Assembly: GCA_016189835.1 (NCBI GenBank)
Contig: JACPRU010000063.1
Span: 1 to 64,000, forward strand
Reading direction: 5' to 3'
Origin: Deltaproteobacteria bacterium
Lineage (GTDB): Bacteria; Desulfobacterota; Binatia; JACPRU01
Length of the DNA stretch: 64,000 bases
Position 1 is the stretch's first letter. Each line of letters starts with the position of its first letter. A program made the position numbers and the translations under genes. Of this stretch, positions 25,501 through 34,244 are shown piece by piece. The notes beneath the pieces are model-generated. The model was not told the DNA's origin. It ran no database searches and worked only from the letters and a program-made list of their open reading frames with translations.

Positions 25501-26469
25501 TCAGAACAGCGTGCCGATCAGCGTGCCGAGCACCGAGATCGGCGCCTGGTCCTCGATTCCCTGGGCGGCGCGGCTCACCCCGCGCAGCGCGCCTTCGGCC
25601 TGGTCGTAGAGCGCATCGTCGGCGACCAGGCGGCCGAGCGTGCCCTCGCCGCGCTTCACCCGATCGGAGAGCTCGGCGAAGTTCTGTGCGGTGACGTTCA
25701 ACCCGGCCACCGTCTCGCGCAGCTCGGCGTACATGCCGTCGTCGATCAACAGCTTGCCGAGCGTGCCCTCGCCGCCCGCGAGGCGGCCGGTCACCTTGCG
25801 GATGTCGCCGAACGATTCGCGCAGCGCGCTCAGAGTCGCCGTCGCCTCGTCGTAGAGCGTGGAATCGGCGAGCAGCTTGCCGAGCGTGCCCTGGCCGCTG
25901 TTCAGCTTGTCGGTGATGCCGCTCAGATTCTTCACCGTCTGCTGGAATCCCTGGCGGTTCTCGTCGAGCATCTCGCTCACCGTCTTCAGCAGGCGGTCCT
26001 GGTTCTCGTTCAGGGAGTCGGCCAGGCCGCGCAGGCTCCGCCCGACCTGGTCGAGCTCGTCGACCATCTGCGAGATGCCCGCCGCCGACTCGCCGCGGAT
26101 GGTCGCTTCGGGCGCCACCCGCGGGCGCGACGGCGATCCGCGATCGATGGCGACGAAGCGCGCGGCCGACAGCGCCTGGAAGTCGAGCCGGGCGACCGCG
26201 TCGTCGTGAAGCTCGACGCCGCGGCGGAGCTGCAAGGCGACGCGCACCTTGTCGGCCTCGAGGCGGACCTCGCGCACGCTGCCGGCCTTGACGCCAGCGA
26301 CGCGCACCTGGGCGCCGACGCTCAGCCCCTGGACGTCGCCGAACTCCGCCCACACGCGGTAGCCGCGGGCCAATAGCCCGCTGCCGACCGTCGTCTCGAT
26401 GAAGCCGACGAACAGCAGAATGCCCCCGAGGAAGAACAGACCGACCCGCTGCTCTCTGGAAAACGCCAT
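25501..26469 (-). CDS. mlaD: MCE-domain protein, MlaD-like
   Basis: Lipid-binding protein of 322 residues. A signal-anchor helix (VGLFFLGGILLFVGFIETTV) is near residue 10 and the MCE domain follows at about 36-115 (YRVWAEFGDVQGLSVGAQVR). The rest is helical and carries three spaced repeats of GTLGKLLADSTLYDEA type (also GTLGKLLIDDGMYAEL and GTLGRLVADDALYDQA), which probably form the tail of the hexameric tunnel. It is the substrate-binding part of the MlaEF ABC system encoded just upstream on the same strand, 18 bases away. Confidence 0.9.
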   Translation of the reverse strand: MAFSREQRVGLFFLGGILLFVGFIETTVGSGLLARGYRVWAEFGDVQGLSVGAQVRVAGVKAGSVREVRLEADKVRVALQLRRGVELHDDAVARLDFQALSAARFVAIDRGSPSRPRVAPEATIRGESAAGISQMVDELDQVGRSLRGLADSLNENQDRLLKTVSEMLDENRQGFQQTVKNLSGITDKLNSGQGTLGKLLADSTLYDEATATLSALRESFGDIRKVTGRLAGGEGTLGKLLIDDGMYAELRETVAGLNVTAQNFAELSDRVKRGEGTLGRLVADDALYDQAEGALRGVSRAAQGIEDQAPISVLGTLIGTLF

Positions 26470-26487
26470 GGGAGTCTCCTGTGCCGA

Positions 26488-27252
26488 TCACACCACCCGC
26501 GCCGCGCGCAGGAAGTTGCGCGTATGCGGATGCTCGCTGTGGAAGAAGTCGTCGCCGGTGCGGTAGTCGACGATCTCGCCGTGACGGAGCACCGCGACGT
26601 GGTCGGCGATCTCGCGGGCGAGCGGCAGGTTGTGGGTGACCACGACCTGGGTGGGGCGGCGGCGGTCCTGGATCCTGCGAATCAGCGCGCCCACTTCCTC
26701 GGTGAGCAGCGGATCGAGCTCGGCGGTCGGCTCGTCGTAGAGGATGAGGTCGGAGCGCACCGCGAGAGCGCGGGCGATCGCCACCCGCTTGCGCATGCCG
26801 CCGGACAGCTCGGCGGGCATCTTGTCCTCCGTGCCGGCCAGGTCGACTTGCTCGAGGCACTCGCGGACGATGCCGCGAATCTCCTCGCGCGTCGCGCTGC
26901 GGTGCTCGCGCAGCGCGAGGCTCACGTTCTCGGCGACGGTCAACGAGTTGAGCAGCGCCGAGGTCTGGAAGACCATGGACGCGCGAAACGGCTTCTCTTC
27001 CATCGGCAGCCGACGGTATTCCGCGACCGTCGAGTCGTTCAAGCGGATCTCGCCGTGATCCGGGGTCTCCAGGCCGATGATCTGGCGGATCAGCACGGAC
27101 TTGCCCTCGCCGCTGCCGCCGATGATCACCAGCGTCTCGCCCGCCAGGACCTCGAGCCGCACGCCGCGCAGCACGGGCTGGCCGTCGTACGACTTCCACA
27201 CGTCGCGAACGGCGATCGTCACGGGCTTGGCGAGCTGCGGGGGTTCGCTCAT
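26488..27252 (-). CDS. mlaF: ABC ATP-binding protein, MlaF-like
   Basis: ATPase of 254 residues with Walker A (GGSGEGKS, with Glu in place of Gly/Ser at position 5 of the P-loop, as in Mla/Ttg2A proteins), Q-loop MVFQTSALLNSL, signature LSGGMRKRVAIARAL, Walker B LILYDEPTAELDP and H-loop VTHNL. It starts at 27252 and overlaps the MlaE stop by four bases (ATGA). It powers lipid movement by the MlaE permease and MlaD. Confidence 0.92.
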   Translation of the reverse strand: MSEPPQLAKPVTIAVRDVWKSYDGQPVLRGVRLEVLAGETLVIIGGSGEGKSVLIRQIIGLETPDHGEIRLNDSTVAEYRRLPMEEKPFRASMVFQTSALLNSLTVAENVSLALREHRSATREEIRGIVRECLEQVDLAGTEDKMPAELSGGMRKRVAIARALAVRSDLILYDEPTAELDPLLTEEVGALIRRIQDRRRPTQVVVTHNLPLAREIADHVAVLRHGEIVDYRTGDDFFHSEHPHTRNFLRAARVV

Positions 27253-28088
27253 TTCGGGGTGGCCGGGAAGAACAGGAAGGCGACGCGTACGATCACGAAG
27301 TCGGCGATGATGATCGCCACGAAGCTCCACACCACCGCCGACGTGGTCGCCCGGGCCACGCCCTCCGCGCCGCCGCTGGTGCGGAAGCCGAACGTGCAGG
27401 CGACGATCGACACCAGCATGCCGAACACCAGACCCTTCACCAGGCCGACGAGGACGTCGGTCAGATTCAGCCACTCGGTCAGGTTGTCGAGAAACTGCGA
27501 GACGCTGATCGAGATCGTCGGGTCGAGCGCGACCACCAGCGTCCCGCCGAGGATGCCGATCACGTCGGAGTAGAGCACGAGCATCGGCAGCGCGAGCGTC
27601 ATTGCCAGGAAGCGCGGCATCGACAGGAACGGCACCGGATCGATGTCCATCGTGCGCAGCGCCGAGATCTCCTCGTAGACCTTCATCGACCCGATCTCGG
27701 CGGCGACGGCCGATCCCGACTTGCCGGCGACGATGAAGCCCATGATGACCGGGCCGAGCTCCTTGGTCATCGCCAGGCCGACCAGCGAGCCGAGCACCTC
27801 CTGCGTGTAGTTGGCGAGTTGGTCGGCGGCCTGCACGACCATGACCATGCCGACGAACAGCGATACCAGCGCGGCGATACCCAGCGTCTCGGAGCCGACC
27901 AGCAGGAGCTGGGTGACGATCTTCGGCAGATGGCGTCCCGCCGAGCGGCAGTGCCAGACGGTGGCGGCGAGCAACGAGACGCACTCGCCGACGATCTGCA
28001 GGACGTCGAGCGTGCCGCGCCCCAGCGCGGCCACGACGCCGGGCGGGGCCCGGAGGGAGGAGCGAGCGCTGTCGGTGGCTTGGGCCAT
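27249..28088 (-). CDS. mlaE: ABC permease, MlaE-like
   Basis: Inner-membrane permease of 279 residues of the MlaE/YrbE family, about six helices. Family motifs are VGMVMVVQAADQLANYT, LGPVIMGFIVAGKSGSAVAA and EIGSMKVYEEISALRTMDID. The ATG at 28088 is chosen because the preceding 19 codons overlap the upstream gene and are polar. It forms the membrane core with MlaF and MlaD. MlaA, MlaB and MlaC homologues are not in this window, so the outer-membrane partner is open; the upstream 443-residue repeat protein is a candidate (inference). Confidence 0.92.
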   Translation of the reverse strand: MAQATDSARSSLRAPPGVVAALGRGTLDVLQIVGECVSLLAATVWHCRSAGRHLPKIVTQLLLVGSETLGIAALVSLFVGMVMVVQAADQLANYTQEVLGSLVGLAMTKELGPVIMGFIVAGKSGSAVAAEIGSMKVYEEISALRTMDIDPVPFLSMPRFLAMTLALPMLVLYSDVIGILGGTLVVALDPTISISVSQFLDNLTEWLNLTDVLVGLVKGLVFGMLVSIVACTFGFRTSGGAEGVARATTSAVVWSFVAIIIADFVIVRVAFLFFPATPK

Positions 28089-28104
28089 GCCGGCTCCGTC
28101 GGCC

Positions 28105-29436
28105 TCAGTCGAACGAGAGATACCACGGCGGGACGAGCTTGCCATCGCCCCAGGACCACATCCGCCACAGCACGTCGCGGTGCGTGGCGGCGCCGTGATG
28201 CTCGGCTCCGTAGAGCCGGTAGAGCGGCGCCCAGGTTAGGCGCAGCCCCGGGTTCTTCGGGAACAGGCCGTCGAGCAGGGTCGGCGCCTGGGCGTCGCCG
28301 GCCCGCGGGGAGTCGCGATCGATCCACAACGGCACGAGCGCGCGCGTGTGCAGCCGCATGTCGCCCTCGCCCTCGTGCTGGTCGCGGTAGAAGAGGAACA
28401 GCACGTCGGCGCGCCGGTACGCGGCGTCGTCGCCGAGGCCCTCGTGGCGGCGGTAGAACGGCCAGAAGTAGAAGACCGAGTGCATCGTCGCGGTGCGGCG
28501 GTCCTGGTAGAGCGGCGTCAGCCGCAGCGACCGCCGCCGCCCGCTGGAGAGCTCCCGCTCGATCGTCCAGAACGGCCACGGAAAGCCCTCGATCTCCGTG
28601 TCGCTCGCGCGGTCGATGGTGTGGGTGTAGAGCGGCAGCACGAGCAGGAACGCGTACGAGCGGCTCTCGATGCGCGGTCCGTCGAGCGCCGAGAAGAGCG
28701 GCCAGGAGATGCGGGTCGCCACCGCGCCCGCGCGGCCGGGATGGGCGACCGCGCGGACGTACAGCGGCCAGGCGACGTAGGACGACTCGTACTCCGCGCC
28801 GAGCACCGTGTGCCCCCAGATCGGCCACAGGCGCACGCCTTCGCCGGCCGTGCCGCCGACCCGCGAGAAGAACGGGAACGGCAGCCAGGTGCGCCGCCAC
28901 AGCGGCTCCTCGAGGCGCAGGTACAGGGGGAAGAGCAGCATGCGGATCCGCTGGTAGCCGAGCAACCCCTCGACGTCGGCGTAGAACGGCAGCACGGAGA
29001 GCGAGCGCCCGGAGTCCGGCGCGTCGCGGTAGAAGACGAAGGGATAGATCGTCAGCTCGCTGCGGTAGGGACGCTCCGGCGGCGGCGTGCGGCGGCGGAC
29101 GTAGGAGCCGAGGCCGAGGAAGCGGAACGAGAGCTCCTCGCGCGATCGCGTCCAGGAGGCCAGGGGGTAGAGCAGGAAGCCCCGGGAGCTTCCGTCGCCG
29201 GCGGAGCGCGACGAGTAGAACAAGGGCCGCAGCGCCAGGGCCGAACCTTCCGCGTCGCGCTGCCATTCGATCAACGGGCCGAGCAGCCGGCCGTGGGTGG
29301 CGCCGTGGCGCGTCTCGATCTCGAGCAGCGGCCAGGCTCGCAGCTCGAGCGCGCGAGCCGAGCCGGCGCCGAGAACCAGGCCGAGCACGGCGAGCCCGAG
29401 CCCCCGCGCTCGGCGCCTATTCGCTGCGCAACTCAA
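28105..29436 (-). CDS. Secreted aromatic-proline repeat protein, putative outer-membrane barrel
   Basis: Protein of 443 residues, unrecognised. A signal peptide (RRRARGLGLAVLGL, then VLGAGSARALE) is followed by about 17 copies of a motif of the form hydrophobic/aromatic-P-(L/F)-aromatic, for example RPLFYS (70), YPFVFY (131), FPLYLR (169), WPIWGH (204), WPLYVR (223), WPLFSA (245), LPLYTH (267), WPFWTI (287), TPLYQD (307), WPFYRR (325), VPLWID (368) and APLYRL (403). Spacing is 15-25 residues, as in beta-hairpin strands of a barrel. The start is a TTG that overlaps the preceding gene by 20 bases. It is the second gene of the mla operon, 16 bases before mlaE. Function unknown. Confidence 0.75.
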   Translation of the reverse strand: MSCAANRRRARGLGLAVLGLVLGAGSARALELRAWPLLEIETRHGATHGRLLGPLIEWQRDAEGSALALRPLFYSSRSAGDGSSRGFLLYPLASWTRSREELSFRFLGLGSYVRRRTPPPERPYRSELTIYPFVFYRDAPDSGRSLSVLPFYADVEGLLGYQRIRMLLFPLYLRLEEPLWRRTWLPFPFFSRVGGTAGEGVRLWPIWGHTVLGAEYESSYVAWPLYVRAVAHPGRAGAVATRISWPLFSALDGPRIESRSYAFLLVLPLYTHTIDRASDTEIEGFPWPFWTIERELSSGRRRSLRLTPLYQDRRTATMHSVFYFWPFYRRHEGLGDDAAYRRADVLFLFYRDQHEGEGDMRLHTRALVPLWIDRDSPRAGDAQAPTLLDGLFPKNPGLRLTWAPLYRLYGAEHHGAATHRDVLWRMWSWGDGKLVPPWYLSFD

Positions 29437-29824
29437 GCGACTGCAGATCGCGCGCGCGGATCTGGTAGGCGCCGAGCTCGGTGCGGCCCGAGAACGCGAG
29501 CGAGCTGCGGATCTTCAGCTCGACGCGATCGCCCTTGCGGAGCGTCACGGTGGCGACCAGGCTCTTGGCGGGATCGCCGCCGAACTCCACGGTCTTCACG
29601 TCGTCGAAGGAGACGCGCACGTCGCCGCGGCCGAGCTGCCCGGAGAGCGCGAGCTCACCGCCGCAATGGATCCAGCGGGCCTCGACGCGCGTACCGTCAC
29701 GATCGACGAACGTGCCCGCGTAGTTGCGCTCGGGCACGGCGCTGCCGGAGCCGCCGAGTGCTCCCATGCCGACCAGCGGCAGTGCCAGCAATGCGATCGC
29801 GATCGACCGAAGCCTCCGAGCCAT
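29417..29824 (-). CDS. Small secreted protein of unknown function
   Basis: Protein of 135 residues and first gene of the mla operon. The ATG at 29824 has GGGGGA upstream. A signal peptide (RLRSIAIALLALPLVGMGAL) precedes a small beta domain (VDRDGTRVEARWIHCGG, RVSFDDVKTVEFGG, YQIRARDLQSLEL). One Cys is present in the mature part. No family recognised. The stop overlaps the start of the repeat protein by 20 bases, which implies coupled expression. It might be a periplasmic partner of the Mla system (inference). Confidence 0.7.
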   Translation of the reverse strand: MARRLRSIAIALLALPLVGMGALGGSGSAVPERNYAGTFVDRDGTRVEARWIHCGGELALSGQLGRGDVRVSFDDVKTVEFGGDPAKSLVATVTLRKGDRVELKIRSSLAFSGRTELGAYQIRARDLQSLELRSE

Positions 29825-29996
29825 GGGTCCCCCTTCGCCGCCGAACCGCCGTGACGCGCTCCTACCACAGGACCCCAGCGCCGCAAAGCAACGCGTCGGA
29901 GAGCGGGACGGTCGATTTCCCGCCGTCGAGCATGATAGAAGACCCGGGCTGCAGGCGAGGCCGGGCGCACCACCGGCCCCGGCCGCAGGGGGTCTC

Positions 29997-30677
29997 TTGG
30001 GCGGCAAGAACGGCGAGGCCAAGCATCCGTTTCAATTCATGGCGTGCTGGGAGCTGCGCGAGATGCTCGGGCGGCGCGCGGCCGACGTGCCCGAGCTGCT
30101 CGAGGGGCTCGAGGAGGTCCCGCTCGACAGCATCTACTTCCACACCCACAGCTATTTCCTGCGTCATCCGTACATCGCCGGCCCCTATCCCAACGACTTC
30201 GCCAACTGGGCCGCGATCCAGCTCCGCGACCGGGTGCTCGGCGAACGCTTGGCGGTGATCGATCCGTTCGAGGCCGGGGACCTCGAGGCCCTGCGCAACG
30301 AATTGGTGACGATCCTCGACGATCACCTGTCGCACGTCGGGTCGGTCCCGCGGGTGGTGTTCGGCGAGTTCTTCTTCTTCATGCAGTCGCGCATCCTCGC
30401 CGTGCCGGCGGGCATCAAGGTGCGCACGCTCGCGGAGCTGCGCGAGGGGCTCGAGCGCGTCGACGCCAGCGCGATCTACTTCCACGTCTTCGACGCCCTG
30501 GCCCGCAAGGGCCGGCGGCGCAGCGATTTCGCGGTGTGGATCGAGGATGGCCTGGGCCGTAAGGAGCTGGCGGCGAAGTTCAGCGCGGTGAATCCCTACG
30601 CGACCACGCTCGAACGCGTGCGCCGCCGCTTGATCGCGCTCTGCGACGAAGCGGAGCGGGCGGGGAGCGCCTCGTGA
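29997..30677 (+). CDS. DUF5752-family protein with internal duplication
   Basis: About 226 residues from a TTG with AGGGGG just upstream; it is divergent from the mla operon. Two similar halves are visible: FQFMACWELREMLGRR...DSIYFHTHSYFLRH (about 15-110) and FGEFFFFMQSRILAVP...SAIYFHVFDALARK (about 120-215), each with a (D/S)xIYFH core and an LR/VRRRLIxL end. DUF5752 proteins are often encoded beside trehalose synthase TreT or other sugar genes, as here; the stop overlaps treT by four bases (GTGA). Their biochemical role is not known to me. Confidence 0.8.
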   Translation: MGGKNGEAKHPFQFMACWELREMLGRRAADVPELLEGLEEVPLDSIYFHTHSYFLRHPYIAGPYPNDFANWAAIQLRDRVLGERLAVIDPFEAGDLEALRNELVTILDDHLSHVGSVPRVVFGEFFFFMQSRILAVPAGIKVRTLAELREGLERVDASAIYFHVFDALARKGRRRSDFAVWIEDGLGRKELAAKFSAVNPYATTLERVRRRLIALCDEAERAGSAS

Positions 30678-31870
30678 AGGTCTCGCTCGACGACTACCGA
30701 GCCGTCTCGCCGCCGGGGTCGATCGACATCCTGCGGCGCATGGCCGAGAAGCTGCGCTCCCGCAAGGTGCTGCGCATCAGCGCCCACCGCAAGGGGACGG
30801 GCGTGGCGGAGATGCTCGAGCGGCACACGCCGCTCCTCCAGGAGCTCGGCGTCGACGCGCGCTGGGAGGTGATCCAGGGCGGCGAGGGCTTCCAGGCCGC
30901 CTGCCAGGCGCTCTACAACCTGCTCCAGGGCGAGGAGGACCGCTTCACCGAGGAGATGTTCCAGCAGTACGTGCAGACCAACCGCGAGAACGCCCGCGGG
31001 CTCCCCCTCGAGACCGACGTGGTGGTGATTCACGACCACCAGGCGGCGCCGCTCGTCGACGCCCGGCCGCAGGAAGGCCGCTGGGTCTGGCGTTGCCACC
31101 TCGACGTCGCCCGGCCGCAGCGCAAGGCCTGGGCGATGCTGCGGCAGTTCGTGGTCAAGTACGACGCGGCGGTGTTCTCGCTGCCGAAATTCGCGCAGCG
31201 GCTGCCGATCCCGCAGTTCCTGATCTATCCGTCGATCGATCCGCTGTCGGAGAAGAATCGCGAGCTGTCGACCGGCGAGATCCGCTCGACGCTCGACCGG
31301 CTCGGCATCCCCGCCGACAAGCCGATCCTCCTACAGGTCTCCCGCTTCCATCGCTTTAAGGATCCGGTCGGCGTCATCGAGGCCTACCGCATCGCCAAGA
31401 AGCAGAACGACTGCCGCCTCGTGCTCGCCGGCTCGCCGGCGGAGGGCGAGGCGGGTCGGCGCATCCTCGCCGAGATGGAGTTGGCGGCCGGCGGCGATCC
31501 CGACGTCCACATCGTGCAGTTGCCCGAGAGCGCGGAGATCGAGATCAACGCGTTGCAGCGCGCCGCGGCGATCGTCATCCAGAAATCCACCCGCGAAGGC
31601 TTCGGACTGATGGTGGCCGAGGCGATGTGGAAGGGCAAGCCGGTGATCGGCGGGTTCGCCGGCGGCATCACCGCGCAGCTCATCTACGAGGTCACCGGCT
31701 ACACGGTGAACTCGGTGGAGGGGTGCGCCTACCGCATCCGCACGCTGCTCAACAATCCCGACCTGGCGGCGAAGATGGGCGAGGACGCGCGCGAGTTCGC
31801 CCGCCACCACTTCTTGATCACCCGCAACCTCGGGGACTATCTCGCGCTGCTGACCACGCTCCTGCGCTGA
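30674..31870 (+). CDS. treT: Trehalose synthase, TreT-like GT4 glycosyltransferase
   Basis: Glycosyltransferase of 398 residues that would join glucose from a nucleotide sugar to glucose to make trehalose. The N-terminal Rossmann domain has [18 protein letters not shown] and [12 protein letters not shown]; the C-terminal GT-B domain has [40 protein letters not shown] and the donor-binding E...E pair in [10 protein letters not shown]. The GTG start overlaps DUF5752 by four bases. Trehalose points to osmotic or stress tolerance. The family also includes trehalose-cleaving directions, so direction is not certain. Confidence 0.88.
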   Translation: MKVSLDDYRAVSPPGSIDILRRMAEKLRSRKVLRISAHRKGTGVAEMLERHTPLLQELGVDARWEVIQGGEGFQAACQALYNLLQGEEDRFTEEMFQQYVQTNRENARGLPLETDVVVIHDHQAAPLVDARPQEGRWVWRCHLDVARPQRKAWAMLRQFVVKYDAAVFSLPKFAQRLPIPQFLIYPSIDPLSEKNRELSTGEIRSTLDRLGIPADKPILLQVSRFHRFKDPVGVIEAYRIAKKQNDCRLVLAGSPAEGEAGRRILAEMELAAGGDPDVHIVQLPESAEIEINALQRAAAIVIQKSTREGFGLMVAEAMWKGKPVIGGFAGGITAQLIYEVTGYTVNSVEGCAYRIRTLLNNPDLAAKMGEDAREFARHHFLITRNLGDYLALLTTLLR

Positions 31871-31896
31871 AGGGGCAAACGGAGGACGATCCGACG

Positions 31897-32226
<330 letters not shown>

Positions 32227-32291
32227 GCCGCCGAGCACGCGGCGCCGCCTCTCGCTCGCTGCATCTTGCGCCCGCAGCTCATCCGGTCGGG

Positions 32292-32324
32292 GGCGGATGG
32301 AGCCGGTTCGACGGCTCCTCCGCC
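32292..32324 (-). terminator. Hairpin after larE
   Basis: Arms GGCGGA-T-GGAGCCG (32292-32305) and CGGCTCC-TCCGCC (32312-32324) pair with one bulge around a 6-base loop, 29 bases beyond the larE stop and beyond the acs remnant. No T-tract was seen, so termination is inferred from position and stability only. The surrounding 32227-32352 holds no recognisable gene. Confidence 0.45.
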
Positions 32325-32352
32325 CTACGCACGGCGGTGCGCGCCGGTGGCG

Positions 32353-33180
32353 TCAGTACGAAGAGCTCGTGACCCGCAGCGCCTCGTTCAAGCGGCCGCT
32401 GCGAAATCCCCTGGGGTCGACCTCGACCTCCGCGAAGCCGATGGTCCCCAGGGCCGCCGCCAGCTCGCCGCGCAGCGGCTCGGCGTTGAGCCGGGCGATG
32501 TCCGCGGGCGGCACCTCGATCCGCGCGCGCTCGCCGAAGTAGCGAACGCGGCATTCGCGGAAGCCGCGGGCGCGCAGCCACCGCTCGGCGCGGGCGACGC
32601 GCTCGAGGCCTTCGATCGTGATCGCGGTGCCGTAGGGGAAGCGCGAAGAGAGGCACGGGCTCGCCGGCCGATCGAAGGTGCGCAGGCCGAGCCGGCGGCT
32701 GATCTCACGGATCTCGCGCTTGGTGAGCCTCGCCGCGGCGAGCGGGTGACGGATCGCGCGCTCGGCGGCGGCCTGCAGGCCGGGGCGGTAGTCGCCGAGA
32801 TCGTCGAGGTTGATGCCGTCGACGATCCACGGGATCGCGCGCCGCTTCGCCTGCTCGGCGGCGATCTCGTAGAGCGTCGACTTGCAGAAGTAGCAGCGGT
32901 TGGCGGGATTCTCGCGATAGTTCGGGATGTCGAGCTCGTTGTGGCGGACGACCGCGTGATCGAGGCCGAGCTCGCGGGCGAGGGCGATCGCCTCCGCCGT
33001 GTCCTCCTCGGGGTTCGTCGGCGATACCGTGGTGAGCGCGACCACCCGGTCGCCGAGCACGTCGCGTGCGACGCGGACGAGAAAGCTCGAATCGACCCCC
33101 CCGGAGAAGCAGACGAGCACGCGGCCGAGCTCGTCGAGCGAGCGGCGCAGGTCCTCGTGCTTCGCGTCCAGGGCATTCAT
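32353..33180 (-). CDS. larE: LarE-type pyridinium thiocarboxylate synthase (sulfur transferase)
   Basis: PP-loop ATPase of 275 residues, with [15 protein letters not shown] near residue 25. LarE adenylates and sulfurates the pyridinium dicarboxylate precursor of the nickel-pincer cofactor. Three Cys stand out: [11 protein letters not shown] (CxxC, about residue 95) and [12 protein letters not shown] (about residue 175). In single-Cys LarE proteins the last of these gives up its sulfur; members with the three Cys are proposed to bind a 4Fe-4S cluster (family knowledge; type here is inference). No larB, larC or larA is nearby. It shares strand with cysK upstream. Confidence 0.88.
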   Translation of the reverse strand: MNALDAKHEDLRRSLDELGRVLVCFSGGVDSSFLVRVARDVLGDRVVALTTVSPTNPEEDTAEAIALARELGLDHAVVRHNELDIPNYRENPANRCYFCKSTLYEIAAEQAKRRAIPWIVDGINLDDLGDYRPGLQAAAERAIRHPLAAARLTKREIREISRRLGLRTFDRPASPCLSSRFPYGTAITIEGLERVARAERWLRARGFRECRVRYFGERARIEVPPADIARLNAEPLRGELAAALGTIGFAEVEVDPRGFRSGRLNEALRVTSSSY

Positions 33181-33246
33181 CGTCGATCCGCCCGCCGCGC
33201 TAGGCGCCGCCGGTCCATGACGGCGGTTGGGACGCGCTCACCTCCC

Positions 33247-34185
33247 TCAAATGCCCTCGGCCTGGAAGAGCTCCGTGGTGAGATAGCGCTCGCCGGTGTC
33301 GCAGAACACGGTGAGCACGACCTTTCCGGGGCCGAGGCGCCGCGCGACCTCGAGCGCGGCGAAGCAGTTGGCGCCCGAGGAGATGCCGAGCAGCATGCCT
33401 TCCTCGCGCGCCAGGCGTCGCGTGAGCTGCGCGGCGTCCTGATCGCTCACGGTGACGACCTCGTCGAGAATCTTGAGATTCAGGTTCTCGGGGATGAACC
33501 CGGCGCCGATTCCCTGGATCTTGTGATAGCCGGGCTTGCCGCCGGAGATCACCGGCGAGGCGGAGGGCTCGACGGCGACGACCCGCGTGCCGGGGCGCTC
33601 TCGCTTCAGCACCTCGCCGACGCCCGTGATCGTGCCGCCGGTGCCGACGCCGCTGACGAACGCGTCGACGCGCGGCATCTGCTCGAGGATCTCCCGCGCG
33701 GTGGTGCGGCGATGTATCTCGGGATTGGCCGGATTGTTGAACTGCTGCGGCATGAAGTATTCGGGGTGCTCGAGCAGGATCTCCTCGGCCTTGCGAATCG
33801 CGCCGTGCATGCCGCGCGTGTCCGGGGTGAGGATCAGGGTCGCGCCGTAGGCCGCGAGCAGGCTGCGGCGCTCCTCGCTCATCGTATCGGGCATCGTCAG
33901 GATCAGCCGGTACCCCTTGACGGCGCATACCAGCGCCAGGCCGATGCCGGTGTTGCCGCTGGTCGGCTCGATGATCGTGTCGCCCGGCTTCAGGCGCCCT
34001 TCGTGCTCCGCCGCCTCGATCATGTTGAGGCAGATGCGGTCCTTGACGGAGCCGCCCGGGTTCATCGCCTCGACCTTGGCCCACACTTCGGCATGCGCCG
34101 GACCGGGAAGCCGGCGCAGACGAATCACCGGAGTCGATCCGACGAGCTCGAGCGGCGTGCGGGCGACCTGGGACGGAGTGGGCAT
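33247..34185 (-). CDS. cysK: Cysteine synthase A
   Basis: PLP enzyme of 312 residues making L-cysteine from O-acetylserine and sulfide. The PLP lysine is in NPGGSVKDR (about residue 47), the substrate loop is PTSGNTGIGLA, the phosphate loop is GVGTGGTITGVGEVLK, and SSGANCFAAL lies near residue 270. The length matches the family. The ATG at 34185 is preceded by a strong promoter at 34216-34244, leaving a leader of about 24 bases with little ribosome site. Confidence 0.94.
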   Translation of the reverse strand: MPTPSQVARTPLELVGSTPVIRLRRLPGPAHAEVWAKVEAMNPGGSVKDRICLNMIEAAEHEGRLKPGDTIIEPTSGNTGIGLALVCAVKGYRLILTMPDTMSEERRSLLAAYGATLILTPDTRGMHGAIRKAEEILLEHPEYFMPQQFNNPANPEIHRRTTAREILEQMPRVDAFVSGVGTGGTITGVGEVLKRERPGTRVVAVEPSASPVISGGKPGYHKIQGIGAGFIPENLNLKILDEVVTVSDQDAAQLTRRLAREEGMLLGISSGANCFAALEVARRLGPGKVVLTVFCDTGERYLTTELFQAEGI

Positions 34186-34215
34186 CAGCAGGGGGGGTGA
34201 TCGACGATGCGCGCG

Positions 34216-34244
34216 ATGATATCGGCGTGATTTCAGGGTGTCAA
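34216..34244 (-). promoter_or_regulatory. Sigma-70 promoter of cysK
   Basis: On the minus strand TTGACA (34244-34239) and TATCAT (34221-34216) are separated by 17 bases, close to the ideal promoter. Transcription would start near 34209. The -35 box overlaps the proposed GTG start of the divergent glycosyltransferase at 34238. Confidence 0.75.
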
